A DNA stretch of 64,000 nucleotides. It comes from an uncultured Lachnoclostridium sp. (GTDB lineage Bacteria; Bacillota; Clostridia; Lachnospirales; Lachnospiraceae). Where the stretch lies: positions 62,001 through 126,000 of the forward strand of contig CALWLW010000004.1 of the NCBI GenBank assembly GCA_944381625.1, in the 5' to 3' direction. Both the position numbers and the translations under genes were made by a program. The notes under the pieces are model-generated. The model was not told the origin of the DNA and did not search any database. It worked only from the letters and a program-made list of their open reading frames with translations. Positions 34,868-43,917 of this stretch are shown here, in pieces; position 1 is the stretch's first letter, and each line of letters opens with the position of its first letter.

Positions 34868-36080
34868 AAAAGCGGTGCGCACTCATGCGTTGTTTTTAAG
34901 TATTTTCAGCCTGCTCCTGCTGGCTCTGACCATCCTTGGAAGCGTCTTCTTCGGCGGCCAGGTCCGGTCACTTTTCTACGCCCGGGAGCTTGCCCTGGTC
35001 TCTTCGCTTCTGGATCAGGGCGTCCAGCCCTCTGTTCTGGCAGACGCGCTTAAAAATCCCTCCGGTACAGAATCCGGCCGCGCTTTTTTAAGCGCGGCCG
35101 GACGCACAGAGCAGACCGCGCTGTGGCTTCTGCCTTCCTCCCGGTCTATGATCCTGCATGCCCTGCGTATCATGCTCCCCGCCGCTCTTCTGCTCATCTG
35201 TCTGCTGCTTGCGGGCTCTTTCTTTTTCTGGCAAAGCAGGCAGCAGATGTATCTTCATGCCTCCGGTATCATCCAGAAATACGCAGAAGGGGATTTTTCC
35301 GTCCGGCTTCCCAGAGGAGAGACCGGCGCGCTCTGCCAGCTCTTCCGCTCCGCCGACAGCCTGGCCACCGCCCTTCAGGCCCGGATTCAGTCTGAACATA
35401 AATCCAGGGAATTTTTGAAAGAGTCCGTCTCCGATATTTCCCATCAGCTCAAAACGCCCCTGGCCGCCCTCCGGCTTTATATGGATATTCTCTCCGGGGA
35501 GCCAGACAATCCAGAGACCGTACGCAGGTTCACTGCCCGCTCCATGCAATCGGTCAGCCGTATGGAATCGCTGATCCAGACGCTCCTGAAGCTCATGCGC
35601 CTGGATACCGGAAATGTCGCTTTTCAGCTGCGTCCCCATTCTGTGAAGGAACTGATGGAAGAAGCGGCCCAGGATCTGCTGGTGCGGGCGGTTCAGGAGC
35701 AAAAGCAGCTTCTCATTGAGGGCGACCCTCATGAAATGTTGATCTGCGACGCAGGATGGCTTTCAGAAGCTTTCGGCAACCTGATCAAAAATGCGCTGGA
35801 CCACACGCGGGCGGGCGGCGCCGTAAAGGTATCCTGGCAGCGTTCTCCCGTCCTGCTCAGGATCTTCGTACAGGACAATGGATACGGCATACCTCCTGAG
35901 GATATCCACCATATTTTCAAACGGTTCTATCGAAGCAGCCGGGACCGGAACACTCCCGGCATCGGCCTGGGCCTTCCCCTTGCCAAATCCGTCATTGAAG
36001 GACAGGGAGGGACTTTGACTGTGCAGAGTACGCCGGGAGAAGGATCCGTCTTTACCGCTTCTTTCCTTACAAAATTGTAA
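34851..36080 (+). CDS. Sensor histidine kinase
   Basis: A 409-residue membrane kinase. Transmembrane helices lie near residues 13-35 and 107-128 with a loop of about 70 residues outside. They are followed by a HAMP-like linker (IIQKYAEGDFSVRLP), HisKA with the phospho-acceptor His198 in DISHQLKTPL, and the ATPase domain with NLIKNALDHT, DNGYGIPPED and GIGLGLPLAK. It is not the short loop-less BceS type, so it senses directly rather than only through the transporter. I took the ATG at 34851, nine bases after GGAGG, over the one at 34845. Its stop codon lies inside the second regulator palindrome. Confidence 0.93.
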   Translation: MNLLSEKAVRTHALFLSIFSLLLLALTILGSVFFGGQVRSLFYARELALVSSLLDQGVQPSVLADALKNPSGTESGRAFLSAAGRTEQTALWLLPSSRSMILHALRIMLPAALLLICLLLAGSFFFWQSRQQMYLHASGIIQKYAEGDFSVRLPRGETGALCQLFRSADSLATALQARIQSEHKSREFLKESVSDISHQLKTPLAALRLYMDILSGEPDNPETVRRFTARSMQSVSRMESLIQTLLKLMRLDTGNVAFQLRPHSVKELMEEAAQDLLVRAVQEQKQLLIEGDPHEMLICDAGWLSEAFGNLIKNALDHTRAGGAVKVSWQRSPVLLRIFVQDNGYGIPPEDIHHIFKRFYRSSRDRNTPGIGLGLPLAKSVIEGQGGTLTVQSTPGEGSVFTASFLTKL

Positions 36081-36081
36081 G
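36066..36081. promoter_or_regulatory. Palindrome CTTACA-AAAT-TGTAAG over the kinase stop codon
   Basis: A perfect inverted repeat with the same arms and spacing as the copy at 34040-34055. It sits about 100 bases before the ABC ATPase start, with a possible -10 (TATCAT, 36125-36130) downstream, so the transporter may be switched on separately by the response regulator. Confidence 0.7.
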
Positions 36082-36140
36082 CGGTGCAGACGTTTTTATT
36101 CACTTGAGCGTAAGACAGCCCTGCTATCATTTTTCCTGAA

Positions 36141-36182
36141 AGGAGGAGACCGGCGGCAGCACAGCCGCCGGCACATACCATT
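36141..36182 (+). promoter_or_regulatory. Ribosome site separated from its start codon by an 8-bp GC hairpin
   Basis: AGGAGG at 36141-36146 is 36 bases from the ATG at 36183. Between them lies a perfect stem CCGGCGGC/GCCGCCGG with a 6-base loop (36150-36171). Folding brings the site to an effective distance of about 14 bases. No closer site is visible. Confidence 0.65.
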
Positions 36183-36866
36183 ATGGAATTATTAAGAACC
36201 CAGCATCTGTCAAAAATCTACGGTTCCGGCGACGCCTGCGTGGAAGCACTGAAAGACGTCTCTTTCTCGCTGCAGAAAGGCGAGTTTGCCGCAGTGATCG
36301 GCGAATCCGGCTCTGGCAAAAGCACGCTGCTCAACTGCATCGGAGGGCTGGATACGCCGACTTCCGGAAAAGTCCTGCTGGACGGTCTGGATCTCTTTTC
36401 TCTGGATGAAAATAAGCGTACCATCTTCCGACGCCAGAACATCGGCTTTATCTTTCAGGCCTTCCATCTGATCCCTGAACTGGATGTGGAGCAGAATATC
36501 CTCTTTCCTTTGCTCCTGGATTACCGCAGGCCCGATCCCCATCGATTAAATGAACTTCTGGACATTCTGGGGCTCTCCGAACGCAGGCATCACCTGCCCG
36601 GACAACTCTCCGGGGGCCAGCAGCAGCGCGTAGCCATCGGCCGGGCGCTCATTGCCAAACCGCTTCTGGTACTTGCAGACGAGCCCACCGGCAACCTGGA
36701 TTCCAAAAACAGCCGGGATGTCATGGATCTTCTGCTCAAGGCCTCCCGTCATTATCAGCAGACAATTCTGATGATCACCCACAACACAGCGCTGACATCT
36801 TCTGTGGACCGGGTCCTGAAGGTCAGCGACGGAGTCCTCACTGACCTGGGAGGTGTCCGCGTATGA
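36183..36866 (+). CDS. ABC transporter ATP-binding protein (MacB/LolD/BceA type)
   Basis: A 227-residue ATPase. Walker A is GESGSGKST at 40-48, the Q-loop is [20 protein letters not shown], the signature is LSGGQQQR and Walker B is LLVLADEP with D-loop GNLDSKNS. It belongs to the FtsE/LolD/MacB/BceA group that powers FtsX-type permeases. The permease gene follows with a 4-base overlap. Translation may depend on the hairpin before the start. Neighbouring two-component genes suggest defence against a cell-wall or membrane-active agent, by analogy only. Confidence 0.95.
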   Translation: MELLRTQHLSKIYGSGDACVEALKDVSFSLQKGEFAAVIGESGSGKSTLLNCIGGLDTPTSGKVLLDGLDLFSLDENKRTIFRRQNIGFIFQAFHLIPELDVEQNILFPLLLDYRRPDPHRLNELLDILGLSERRHHLPGQLSGGQQQRVAIGRALIAKPLLVLADEPTGNLDSKNSRDVMDLLLKASRHYQQTILMITHNTALTSSVDRVLKVSDGVLTDLGGVRV

Positions 36867-39232
36867 AACAGCTTATGAAAAAAAGGCAGATGAAAAACTA
36901 TCTGGACCTGGTTCCCGTATCTGCCCTCGTTCACCGCCGTCAGAGCCGTCTGACCCGGTTCTGCATCGCCTTGTCCGTTTTTCTGATCTCCTGCATTTTC
37001 AGCATGGCTGATATGCAGATCCGCACGTTGTATACCCAGACCATCCAGACAGACGGAGCCATGCACGCCATGTTCCGCGATCTCACCGACGATCAGGCCG
37101 CTGTTATTATGGCCAGACCGGATGTCACGCTGGCAAGCCGCTACGAAACGCTGAATTATGACGTATCCCCGGATTATACAGTGGAAGAAAAACCGACCGT
37201 AATCTGCGGTTTTGATGAAAGCATGCTGGAACTCTATCCGGCGGCGCAGATTGTGGAAGGGCGCTTTCCAGCCGATCCGTCGCAGGCTGTGGCCACTGAA
37301 AGTATCCGGAAACAGCTGGGCAGAAAGATCGGAGATTCCATCGTTCTTAAAACCCCCGATGGTCCTTTGACGTTTACTCTGTGCGGGTTTACAGGCGACA
37401 CCTCCCTTCTGACAGACCGGGATGCCTTCGGGCTTTTCATAAATACTGACGCTTACCGGCAGTATTTTTCCCATACGGAAGGAACTTCCAGCAGCGAACT
37501 CTTCGTACAGTTTTCCCCCTTCTGCCGAATCCAGCGCGTGATCCGGGATATTTGCCTGCAATTGGACATAGATGAAAGTACGGTGGGGCAGAATACCCGC
37601 CTGCTGGCGCTCATGCTCCAGACAGACGATTACTATATTCTGCAGCTTTACCTGATCGCCGCTGTTCTCGCCTCCCTGGTATCTGTCGCGGGAATCCTGA
37701 TGATTTCCAGCAGCATGAACAGCAATGTGGCCAGACGGGTGGAATTTTTCGGGATGCTCCGGTGTCTGGGAGCGGCGCCCGGACAGATAGTGCGCTTTGT
37801 ACGCAGGGAAGCCCTGAACTGGTGCCGGACTGCCGTTCCGCTGGGACTTTTCTTCAGCGTTGTGACTGTCTGGGGACTCTGCGCCGCACTGCGCGCATTA
37901 ACTCCTTCCTATTTCACAGGTATGCCGGTTCTCGCCGTCAGCCTGCCGGGAATCCTTTTAGGCGGAATAACCGGAATCATCACTGTCCTTTTCGCAGTCC
38001 GCTCCCCGTCCAGGCGGGCTTCCAGGGTATCACCGCTGACAGCCATATCCGGAAACGCGGGAACGGTACCGGCAGTCCGACAGTCCGCATATACGCGCCG
38101 GCTGCCCATAGAGGCCGCGTTGGGACTCCATCACGCCGCCGGCTCCAAAAAAAATCTGCTTTTCATGTCCGGATCTTTCGCTTTCAGTATCATCCTGTTT
38201 TTGAGCTTCAGCGTCATATCCGATTTTATGCGCCACGCCATCCGTCCTCTGCGGCCGTATACCCCGGACCTTTCCATTATCAGCCAGGAAGGTTCCGGCC
38301 TGATCCCTGCTTCTTTAGAGGAAGAAATCGCATCCCACCCTGCGGTTAAACGGGTGTATGGGCGCTGTTTCGCCTACCAGCTTCCCGCCGCGTCCAAAGA
38401 CGGAGAAATCGTCATAGACCTGATCTCCTATGAGGAGCATCAGTTCCACTGGGCACAGAATGCGCTTCTGGAGGGTTCTCTGGAAGACGCTGTGCAAGGT
38501 GTGGGCGTCCTGGCCGAATACGTTCCGTCCTCCAATATCTCCGCAGGCGATGTTCTGACCATCCGGACAGAGCAGGGAACATATCAAATACCGGTCGCCG
38601 GTATCCTTTCCGATACGCCTTTCACCAAACAGGCAGACCTGACAAATGTGATCTGTTCCCAGGAATTATTCTCTCGTCTCACAGGAGAAAACCGGTACAC
38701 TATTCTCGACATCCAGCTCCGTCCGGGCGTCGAAGACCAGGATGTGGAAGAACTGCGGACAATGACAGGCGGTGCCTTTACCTTTTCGGATCAGAGGCTG
38801 GAAAACGGCGAAACCCGGACGATCTTCTATTCGTTTTCTGTTTTTGTATACGGTTATCTGGCCGTCATCGCCATGATCGCTGTCCTTAACGTGGTCAACG
38901 GCATCGCCATGAGCGTGTCTGCCCGCATGAAAGAGTACGGATCCATGCGTGCCATTGGCATGAGTCCGGGACAGCTCACGAGAATGATCGCAGCGGAAAC
39001 AGCCGCCTATGTGGGCGGCGGAGTTCTCACAGGCTGCATAGCCGGACTTCTCCTGAACTATTATCTGTACCGCCTGTCGATCACCAGTCGGTGGGGCACC
39101 CCCTGGACGCCGCCTTTTATCTTTCTGGCTCTCATCCTTGGCTTCGTCCTGTTGGCAGCAGTGTTTGCGGTCATAGGCCCGGCCCGGCAGTTCCGGCGGA
39201 TGTCCGTCACGGATACTTTAAACATTTCATAA
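36863..39232 (+). CDS. FtsX-family ABC transporter permease
   Basis: A 789-residue permease with duplicated FtsX units. One helix lies near residues 32-50. A periplasm-side-type domain of about 200 residues follows, then three helices (around 258-285, 310-335, 345-370), a helix near 440-460, a second outside domain, and three C-terminal helices (650-680, 715-735, 755-780). The cytosolic motif SARMKEYGSMRAIGMSPGQL before the last helices is diagnostic. It works with the ATPase to move or release a peptide, lipid-linked or antibiotic substrate; which one is unknown. Confidence 0.92.
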   Translation: MKQLMKKRQMKNYLDLVPVSALVHRRQSRLTRFCIALSVFLISCIFSMADMQIRTLYTQTIQTDGAMHAMFRDLTDDQAAVIMARPDVTLASRYETLNYDVSPDYTVEEKPTVICGFDESMLELYPAAQIVEGRFPADPSQAVATESIRKQLGRKIGDSIVLKTPDGPLTFTLCGFTGDTSLLTDRDAFGLFINTDAYRQYFSHTEGTSSSELFVQFSPFCRIQRVIRDICLQLDIDESTVGQNTRLLALMLQTDDYYILQLYLIAAVLASLVSVAGILMISSSMNSNVARRVEFFGMLRCLGAAPGQIVRFVRREALNWCRTAVPLGLFFSVVTVWGLCAALRALTPSYFTGMPVLAVSLPGILLGGITGIITVLFAVRSPSRRASRVSPLTAISGNAGTVPAVRQSAYTRRLPIEAALGLHHAAGSKKNLLFMSGSFAFSIILFLSFSVISDFMRHAIRPLRPYTPDLSIISQEGSGLIPASLEEEIASHPAVKRVYGRCFAYQLPAASKDGEIVIDLISYEEHQFHWAQNALLEGSLEDAVQGVGVLAEYVPSSNISAGDVLTIRTEQGTYQIPVAGILSDTPFTKQADLTNVICSQELFSRLTGENRYTILDIQLRPGVEDQDVEELRTMTGGAFTFSDQRLENGETRTIFYSFSVFVYGYLAVIAMIAVLNVVNGIAMSVSARMKEYGSMRAIGMSPGQLTRMIAAETAAYVGGGVLTGCIAGLLLNYYLYRLSITSRWGTPWTPPFIFLALILGFVLLAAVFAVIGPARQFRRMSVTDTLNIS

Positions 39233-39248
39233 TTTTCAGACCGACAAA

Positions 39249-39284
39249 CAACGCCGCCGGATGCTCATGCACCCGGCGGCGTTG
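39249..39284. terminator. Hairpin between convergent permease and glgD genes
   Basis: Perfect 12-bp arms CAACGCCGCCGG/CCGGCGGCGTTG with a 12-base loop, in the 103-base gap. It is GC-rich and followed by only short T stretches. Confidence 0.65.
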
Positions 39285-39335
39285 TATCTTGTCACAAACT
39301 ATGATTCTGTGCAGCGGTATCATTCGCGCAATACA

Positions 39336-40451
39336 CTACACCATATCGCTTCTCTTAATATATCCCGGTGTGGACGGATCCGCGATGATCTCTTTCATCT
39401 TCGTAACCCGTGCGTTCTTGTCCACCACCTGGCCTTCAATATGTACGCCCTCTCCAATCACCACGTTGGTGAGCAGCACGCAGTTCTTCACCACTGCGCC
39501 CGGCTTGATCACGCACTCACGCCCGATCACGGAATTCTCCACCGTTCCTTCGATGGAGCAGCCGTTGGCCAGGAAAGATCTCTTCACATCTGCCGTCTCA
39601 TAACACTGGGTCGGGCAGGAATCATTGGTACGGGTATAGATGGGCCAGGATGCGTTGAAGACAGTTCTTGCGGTCTTCAGATCCAGCAGAGCCATGTTGC
39701 CGTCATAGTAACTCTTGAAATCTGTGATCGGCGCGAAAAAGCCTCTGTGGGCCACGCCGCGGATATCCATCTCACTGCACTTGTCGTTGATGATCATGCG
39801 CAGTGTGTACATGGATGAGGTCTTCTGCGCCTCTTTCAGAAGGTCAATGAATACTTCCTTCTTCATTACATAGGTATCCATGAAGATGTTGCGGTTCTTC
39901 AGCTTGCCGTTGTTCCGCTCAAAGGACTCCACGCCTTTCTGGCGGTTCAGATTCACACAGTAGCAGTTCTGATATGCTTCTTTTGCGTTGTCCACCGGAT
40001 GGTACAGAACCGTGATGTCGGCTTCGGACTCGATATGGGTCTTCAGCAGCGCGTCAAAATCCTGGGTGTAAACCATATATGCCGGAGCGATCACCACGTG
40101 GGTGTTGGAAGTATTCTCGATATGCTCCAGGTTGGCCATATATGCTCTTACATCCGTATTGTAATAATCATTCTCTTCCTGGGAATCCGTAAACATCATC
40201 TGCACGTATCCGCTCTTGGAATTGATGTTAAAATGACGTCCGGTTCCAATATGGTGTACCAGAGACTGCGGTCTTCTCCGAACATACACCTGAATCCGGT
40301 CGATGCCGCTGTTTGAGAAATTGGATATCGGGAAGTCGATCACACGATATCTTCCAAGGAAAGAGAACGCGCCGATGGAGCGATAAGTCTCCAACCCGTC
40401 TACCCAAATATGGTTTTCAGAAAAGCTTACAATTCCTAATGCTCTTGCCAT
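39336..40451 (-). CDS. glgD: Glucose-1-phosphate adenylyltransferase-like subunit GlgD
   Basis: The second subunit of ADP-glucose pyrophosphorylase. It has 371 residues, with a nucleotidyltransferase domain (YRVIDFPISNFSNSGIDRIQVYV) and a C-terminal left-handed beta-helix (GCSIEGTVENSVIGREC, GAVVKNCVLL). The N-terminal GXGXRL-type loop of GlgC is missing (reads IVSFSENHI), so it is the regulatory, probably non-catalytic partner, as in Gram-positive GlgCD pairs. The ATG at 40451 has AAAGGGG upstream and lies two bases after the glgC stop. Confidence 0.94.
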   Translation of the reverse strand: MARALGIVSFSENHIWVDGLETYRSIGAFSFLGRYRVIDFPISNFSNSGIDRIQVYVRRRPQSLVHHIGTGRHFNINSKSGYVQMMFTDSQEENDYYNTDVRAYMANLEHIENTSNTHVVIAPAYMVYTQDFDALLKTHIESEADITVLYHPVDNAKEAYQNCYCVNLNRQKGVESFERNNGKLKNRNIFMDTYVMKKEVFIDLLKEAQKTSSMYTLRMIINDKCSEMDIRGVAHRGFFAPITDFKSYYDGNMALLDLKTARTVFNASWPIYTRTNDSCPTQCYETADVKRSFLANGCSIEGTVENSVIGRECVIKPGAVVKNCVLLTNVVIGEGVHIEGQVVDKNARVTKMKEIIADPSTPGYIKRSDMV

Positions 40452-40453
40452 AG

Positions 40454-41596
40454 TCAACTTACCCCTTTTACATTTTTCGCTACCAGTTCAATGTGGTCGC
40501 TCTTTGCGTCGCCCACCACTGCCTGGCCTCCAATCTTCACGCCGTCTGCCACCAGAACACGCTGAACCACTGCGCCTGCTTCCACAACTGCGCCTGGCAT
40601 CAGAACGCTGTCCAGCACCTGAGCGCCTTCGCCCACCTGCGCGCCGGTAAACAGCACGGAATTATGTACCTTTCCTTCCACTACGCAGCCCTGGGTCACG
40701 TATGCGTTCTTCACATCCGCCGTCTCAGAGATGTACTGCGGGAATGTGGGGATGTCCTCCGTATAGATCTTCCAGGTACGGTCGTCCAGGTTCAGGCCGC
40801 TCTTCTTGTCCAGGAGATCCATATTTGCCTCCCAGAGAGAATCGATGGTTCCCACATCTTTCCAGTAGCCTTTGAACTTGTATGCAAAAAGCCTCTTCCC
40901 ATCGTTCAGGAGCGTGGGGATAATGTCTTTTCCAAAGTCATGGTTGGAAGATTCATTCTTCATGTCCGCTACCAGGAGTTTACGAAGCAGCTTCCAGTTG
41001 AAAATGTAAATACCCATGGAAGCCAGATTGCTCTTGGGGTTCTCCGGTTTTTCTTCAAACTCCACGATCTGTCCCGTCTCCGTATCCGTATTCATGATAC
41101 CAAAACGGCTCGCCTCTTTCATCGGCACCTCGATCACGGCGATGGTAGCGTCCGCGTTGTTTTCTTTATGATATTTCAGCATCTTCGCATAATTCATCTT
41201 GTAGATATGGTCGCCGGACAGGATCAGGATATACTCCGGCTCATAGGTATCCACAAAATCAATATTCTGAGAGATCGCATCTGCGGTGCCCCGGTACACG
41301 TTCAGGTTTGCGTCTGATTTCTCGCGGGGCGGCAGCACGAACACACCGCTGTCGCGGGCGTCCAGACCCCAACTGCTTCCTCCTGCCACATAACTGTTCA
41401 GGAGTACGGATTCATACTGCGTCAGAACACCGACTACATCAATACCGCTGTTTGCACAGTTACTCAGCGGAAAATCGATGATTTTATACTTTCCGCCATA
41501 CGCCACAGCCGGTTTTGCGACCTTATTGGTAAGATCGTGCAGACGGGAACCTCGCCCACCGGCCAGAATCATTGACAACATGCTATTCTGTTTCAT
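40454..41596 (-). CDS. glgC: Glucose-1-phosphate adenylyltransferase GlgC
   Basis: Makes ADP-glucose from glucose-1-phosphate and ATP, the committed step of glycogen synthesis. It has 380 residues. The catalytic loop is [21 protein letters not shown], with GTADAI, the metal site [19 protein letters not shown] and [16 protein letters not shown]; the C-terminal beta-helix holds the allosteric region. I took the ATG at 41596, with AGAGG nine bases upstream, over an in-frame ATG seven codons earlier. It is first in the glgCD operon; no glgA or glgB lies in the window. Confidence 0.96.
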   Translation of the reverse strand: MKQNSMLSMILAGGRGSRLHDLTNKVAKPAVAYGGKYKIIDFPLSNCANSGIDVVGVLTQYESVLLNSYVAGGSSWGLDARDSGVFVLPPREKSDANLNVYRGTADAISQNIDFVDTYEPEYILILSGDHIYKMNYAKMLKYHKENNADATIAVIEVPMKEASRFGIMNTDTETGQIVEFEEKPENPKSNLASMGIYIFNWKLLRKLLVADMKNESSNHDFGKDIIPTLLNDGKRLFAYKFKGYWKDVGTIDSLWEANMDLLDKKSGLNLDDRTWKIYTEDIPTFPQYISETADVKNAYVTQGCVVEGKVHNSVLFTGAQVGEGAQVLDSVLMPGAVVEAGAVVQRVLVADGVKIGGQAVVGDAKSDHIELVAKNVKGVS

Positions 41597-41631
41597 AAGA
41601 AAGGTCCTCTCTTTCATTTAAATACTATATT

Positions 41632-41660
41632 ATTATACAATTTTGTGAAAAAGAAAGCAA
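41632..41660 (-). promoter_or_regulatory. Sigma-A promoter for glgCD
   Basis: On the minus strand TTGCTT (41655-41660) and TATAAT (41632-41637) are separated by 17 bases, 36 bases before glgC. The rest of the gap up to about 42010 is non-coding with nothing recognisable. Confidence 0.6.
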
Positions 41661-42012
41661 TTTCTCCTTTAAATTTTTCACTTTTGCACAATTATTCCCA
41701 TAAAATATGGGGATTCCGGACAGGTATTTGTGCATTTTGTCCATATCCTTCTCCAAACCTTTTCCTGATCCCCCCTTTATTTCCATTTTTTACAGTTTTC
41801 TGCTATACGCAGACCCACTGTACCTCCTGAGTCTCATGATATCCGGGCGGTTCCAGGACATCCTGAGATGTTTTATCATACTGCTGTTCTCCATCATTTA
41901 TTCCTCTTTCTTGTCCAAAGCCGCCGCCAGGAACACTTCTGCGAAGCCGCCCTCATACGGCGTACCAGAGTATATAAGCGCATGAACAGAGAGTATAAAT
42001 TTGCATTAAACA

Positions 42013-42041
42013 TTGACAATGCACACAGTTTCCTTCAAAAT
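42013..42041 (+). promoter_or_regulatory. Possible promoter for the zinc-ribbon membrane protein
   Basis: TTGACA (42013-42018) and CAAAAT (42036-42041) with a 17-base spacer. It fits a start at 42088 better than one at 42055. Confidence 0.45.
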
Positions 42042-42087
42042 AGAGGAAGCAAAGATGCTGATATTTTGGAAGGGAGAAAAGTGTAGA

Positions 42088-43053
42088 ATGAACCAAAGAG
42101 CATTAGAAAAAGTACGGGAGAATTACAGGCAGCTGGCCGCTCCCAGCGGCCTCAGGCTCAGTGAAGAGGATTGTATCATCTGCGGCTCCTTCGGGGGCTA
42201 TCAGGTTATCGTCCATCCCACCGTCAACGGCTCCAGAGCCTATTATAATACGCTGACCGTGGAGATCGCCGCGAAGACGTCGGGAGATCCCATCTCCAAA
42301 CAGGACTGGAAACTTTACACAAAAGAACATAAAAACGTATCCTCCGCAGTACAGAACCAGTACCTGATCATACTGGTGCTTAAAAACATCATGAAATATG
42401 ATAAGCTGGCTGAGGTATTAAACGAAGAACTCCAGAACCTGACCTCCTATCTCCGGCTCAGAGGATATGAAAACTGCTGTCAGTTCTGCGGAAAAACAGG
42501 GGAAGAGGCCTCTCCCTGTTCCGTATCCGGCCTCTGCGCACAGCTTTGCCCGGACTGTTTCCAGAACGTCAGCCAGAATACCCTCATGGCACAGCAGGAG
42601 TCCCGAAACACCAGCGAAAATATGGTAGGCGGCATTGTGGGCGCGCTTCTTGGAACGCTGATCGGCGTCGTCTGTATCATCGTCCTGAGCCAGCTTGGTT
42701 ATGTGGCCGCCCTGTCCGGAGTCGTCATGGCCGTCTGTACGCTGAAGGGCTATGAACTTCTGGGAAAGAAGCTGTCTGTGAAAGGAATCGTCATCTGCTG
42801 TGTGCTGATGACGGTCATGACCTATGTGGGCGACCGGCTGGACTGGGCCATCGTCGTCGCCAGAGAGCTGGAGCTGGATTTTGTTTCCTCCTATCGCCTG
42901 ATCCCCCTTCTCCTTCAGGAACAGGTTCTGGACAGCGCCGTTTACTGGGGCAATCTGGTGATGGTATACCTGTTCCTGCTCCTGGGAGCGGTGCCCACCG
43001 TCATCAACATTCTGAAAGACAAGAAAAACGAAGGAAAAGTTTCCCGTCTATAA
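42088..43053 (+). CDS. Membrane protein with central zinc-ribbon
   Basis: A 321-residue protein of unknown family. Residues 1-135 are soluble. A Cys cluster follows (CCQFCGK, then CAQLCPDCF, about residues 130-155) that looks like a four-Cys zinc ribbon. After a polar linker come about four to five hydrophobic helices (residues 178-200, 203-222, 233-250, 290-310). The order (soluble, zinc ribbon, membrane) suggests a cytosolic sensor or scaffold tethered to the membrane. An ATG at 42055 with AGAGGA is an alternative start. The 3' end overlaps the convergent antiterminator gene by six bases. Confidence 0.75.
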   Translation: MNQRALEKVRENYRQLAAPSGLRLSEEDCIICGSFGGYQVIVHPTVNGSRAYYNTLTVEIAAKTSGDPISKQDWKLYTKEHKNVSSAVQNQYLIILVLKNIMKYDKLAEVLNEELQNLTSYLRLRGYENCCQFCGKTGEEASPCSVSGLCAQLCPDCFQNVSQNTLMAQQESRNTSENMVGGIVGALLGTLIGVVCIIVLSQLGYVAALSGVVMAVCTLKGYELLGKKLSVKGIVICCVLMTVMTYVGDRLDWAIVVARELELDFVSSYRLIPLLLQEQVLDSAVYWGNLVMVYLFLLLGAVPTVINILKDKKNEGKVSRL

Positions 43054-43893
43054 CGGTGCAGTTTCCCCGGTCTCCGCGGCCACACGCTCTATATGCATGG
43101 CCAGATATCCAATCTCCACCTCATCCAGCGGCTGTTTCAGATACTGTCCCAGATGGCTGCAGACTTCTGCAGCCAGGTGGAAGGCGTCCGGAAACTTGGT
43201 ATACATGTAGTCGTTCATATTCAGCTTCAGTTTTTCCCCTCTCACGGCCCGGGCCACCATATACCGGATATGGTTCATAAGACGGTTATAGGAGAGGGAA
43301 ACCACGTCGATCTTCTGACCGGTCTCCCTTTCCACCATCTCGATGCACTCCCGCACCGTGCGGGCGATCTGCATGGACAGCGCCACTCCTTCTTCTTCAA
43401 TGGCTGAGTGGACATGAAGGGCCACATAGCCGATTTCATGCTCGTCTATCTCCATCTGCAGACGTTCTCTCAGGATCGGGCGCAGACACTCCGCTACTTT
43501 ATATTCCATATGAAACAGCGCCTGGATATCAGAGGTGAGGGGGTTGCTGATCTGCTCCCCCTCCCTTATCCTTTTTACTGCGAACGCAATATGATCCGCC
43601 ATGGGGAAGAGGATACTCCGGTCGATGCGCCCAAATACGCGCTCGCTCTCCCGAAGCACCTGCCCTGCGATCTCCAGAAAAACCGGATCGATGCTTTTCA
43701 CCAGTTCAGAGGCCTTGCCCCGGTCGCTTTTTTCCTGAAGGGAATAGACCGTACACCCTTCCGGGGCTTCCATCCTCTGGCTGACCTTTTTTCCGAATCC
43801 GACCCCTTTTCCAAGCAGGAGGTATTCCTGATTGTCCTCCATGCCGACCGCAATGACCGTATTGTGGTTCAGCGCTTTTTTTACTCTGAACAT
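43048..43893 (-). CDS. BglG/LicT-family transcriptional antiterminator
   Basis: A 281-residue RNA-binding antiterminator. Residues 1-55 form the CAT RNA-binding domain (MFRVKKALNHNTVIAVG, EYLLLGKGVGFGKK). They are followed by PRD1 with conserved His in FPMADHIAFAVKR and DEHEIGYVALHVHSA, and PRD2 with YNRLMNHIRYM and EVEIGYLAMHIERV, the sites phosphorylated by PTS proteins. It is downstream of the PTS gene by 24 bases and should act on the RNA antiterminator/terminator pair at 46129-46203. Sugar availability would control it through EIIB-linked phosphorylation (family knowledge). Confidence 0.93.
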   Translation of the reverse strand: MFRVKKALNHNTVIAVGMEDNQEYLLLGKGVGFGKKVSQRMEAPEGCTVYSLQEKSDRGKASELVKSIDPVFLEIAGQVLRESERVFGRIDRSILFPMADHIAFAVKRIREGEQISNPLTSDIQALFHMEYKVAECLRPILRERLQMEIDEHEIGYVALHVHSAIEEEGVALSMQIARTVRECIEMVERETGQKIDVVSLSYNRLMNHIRYMVARAVRGEKLKLNMNDYMYTKFPDAFHLAAEVCSHLGQYLKQPLDEVEIGYLAMHIERVAAETGETAPL

Positions 43894-43917
43894 ATCCTCT
43901 TTGTCCCCCAAAAATTA

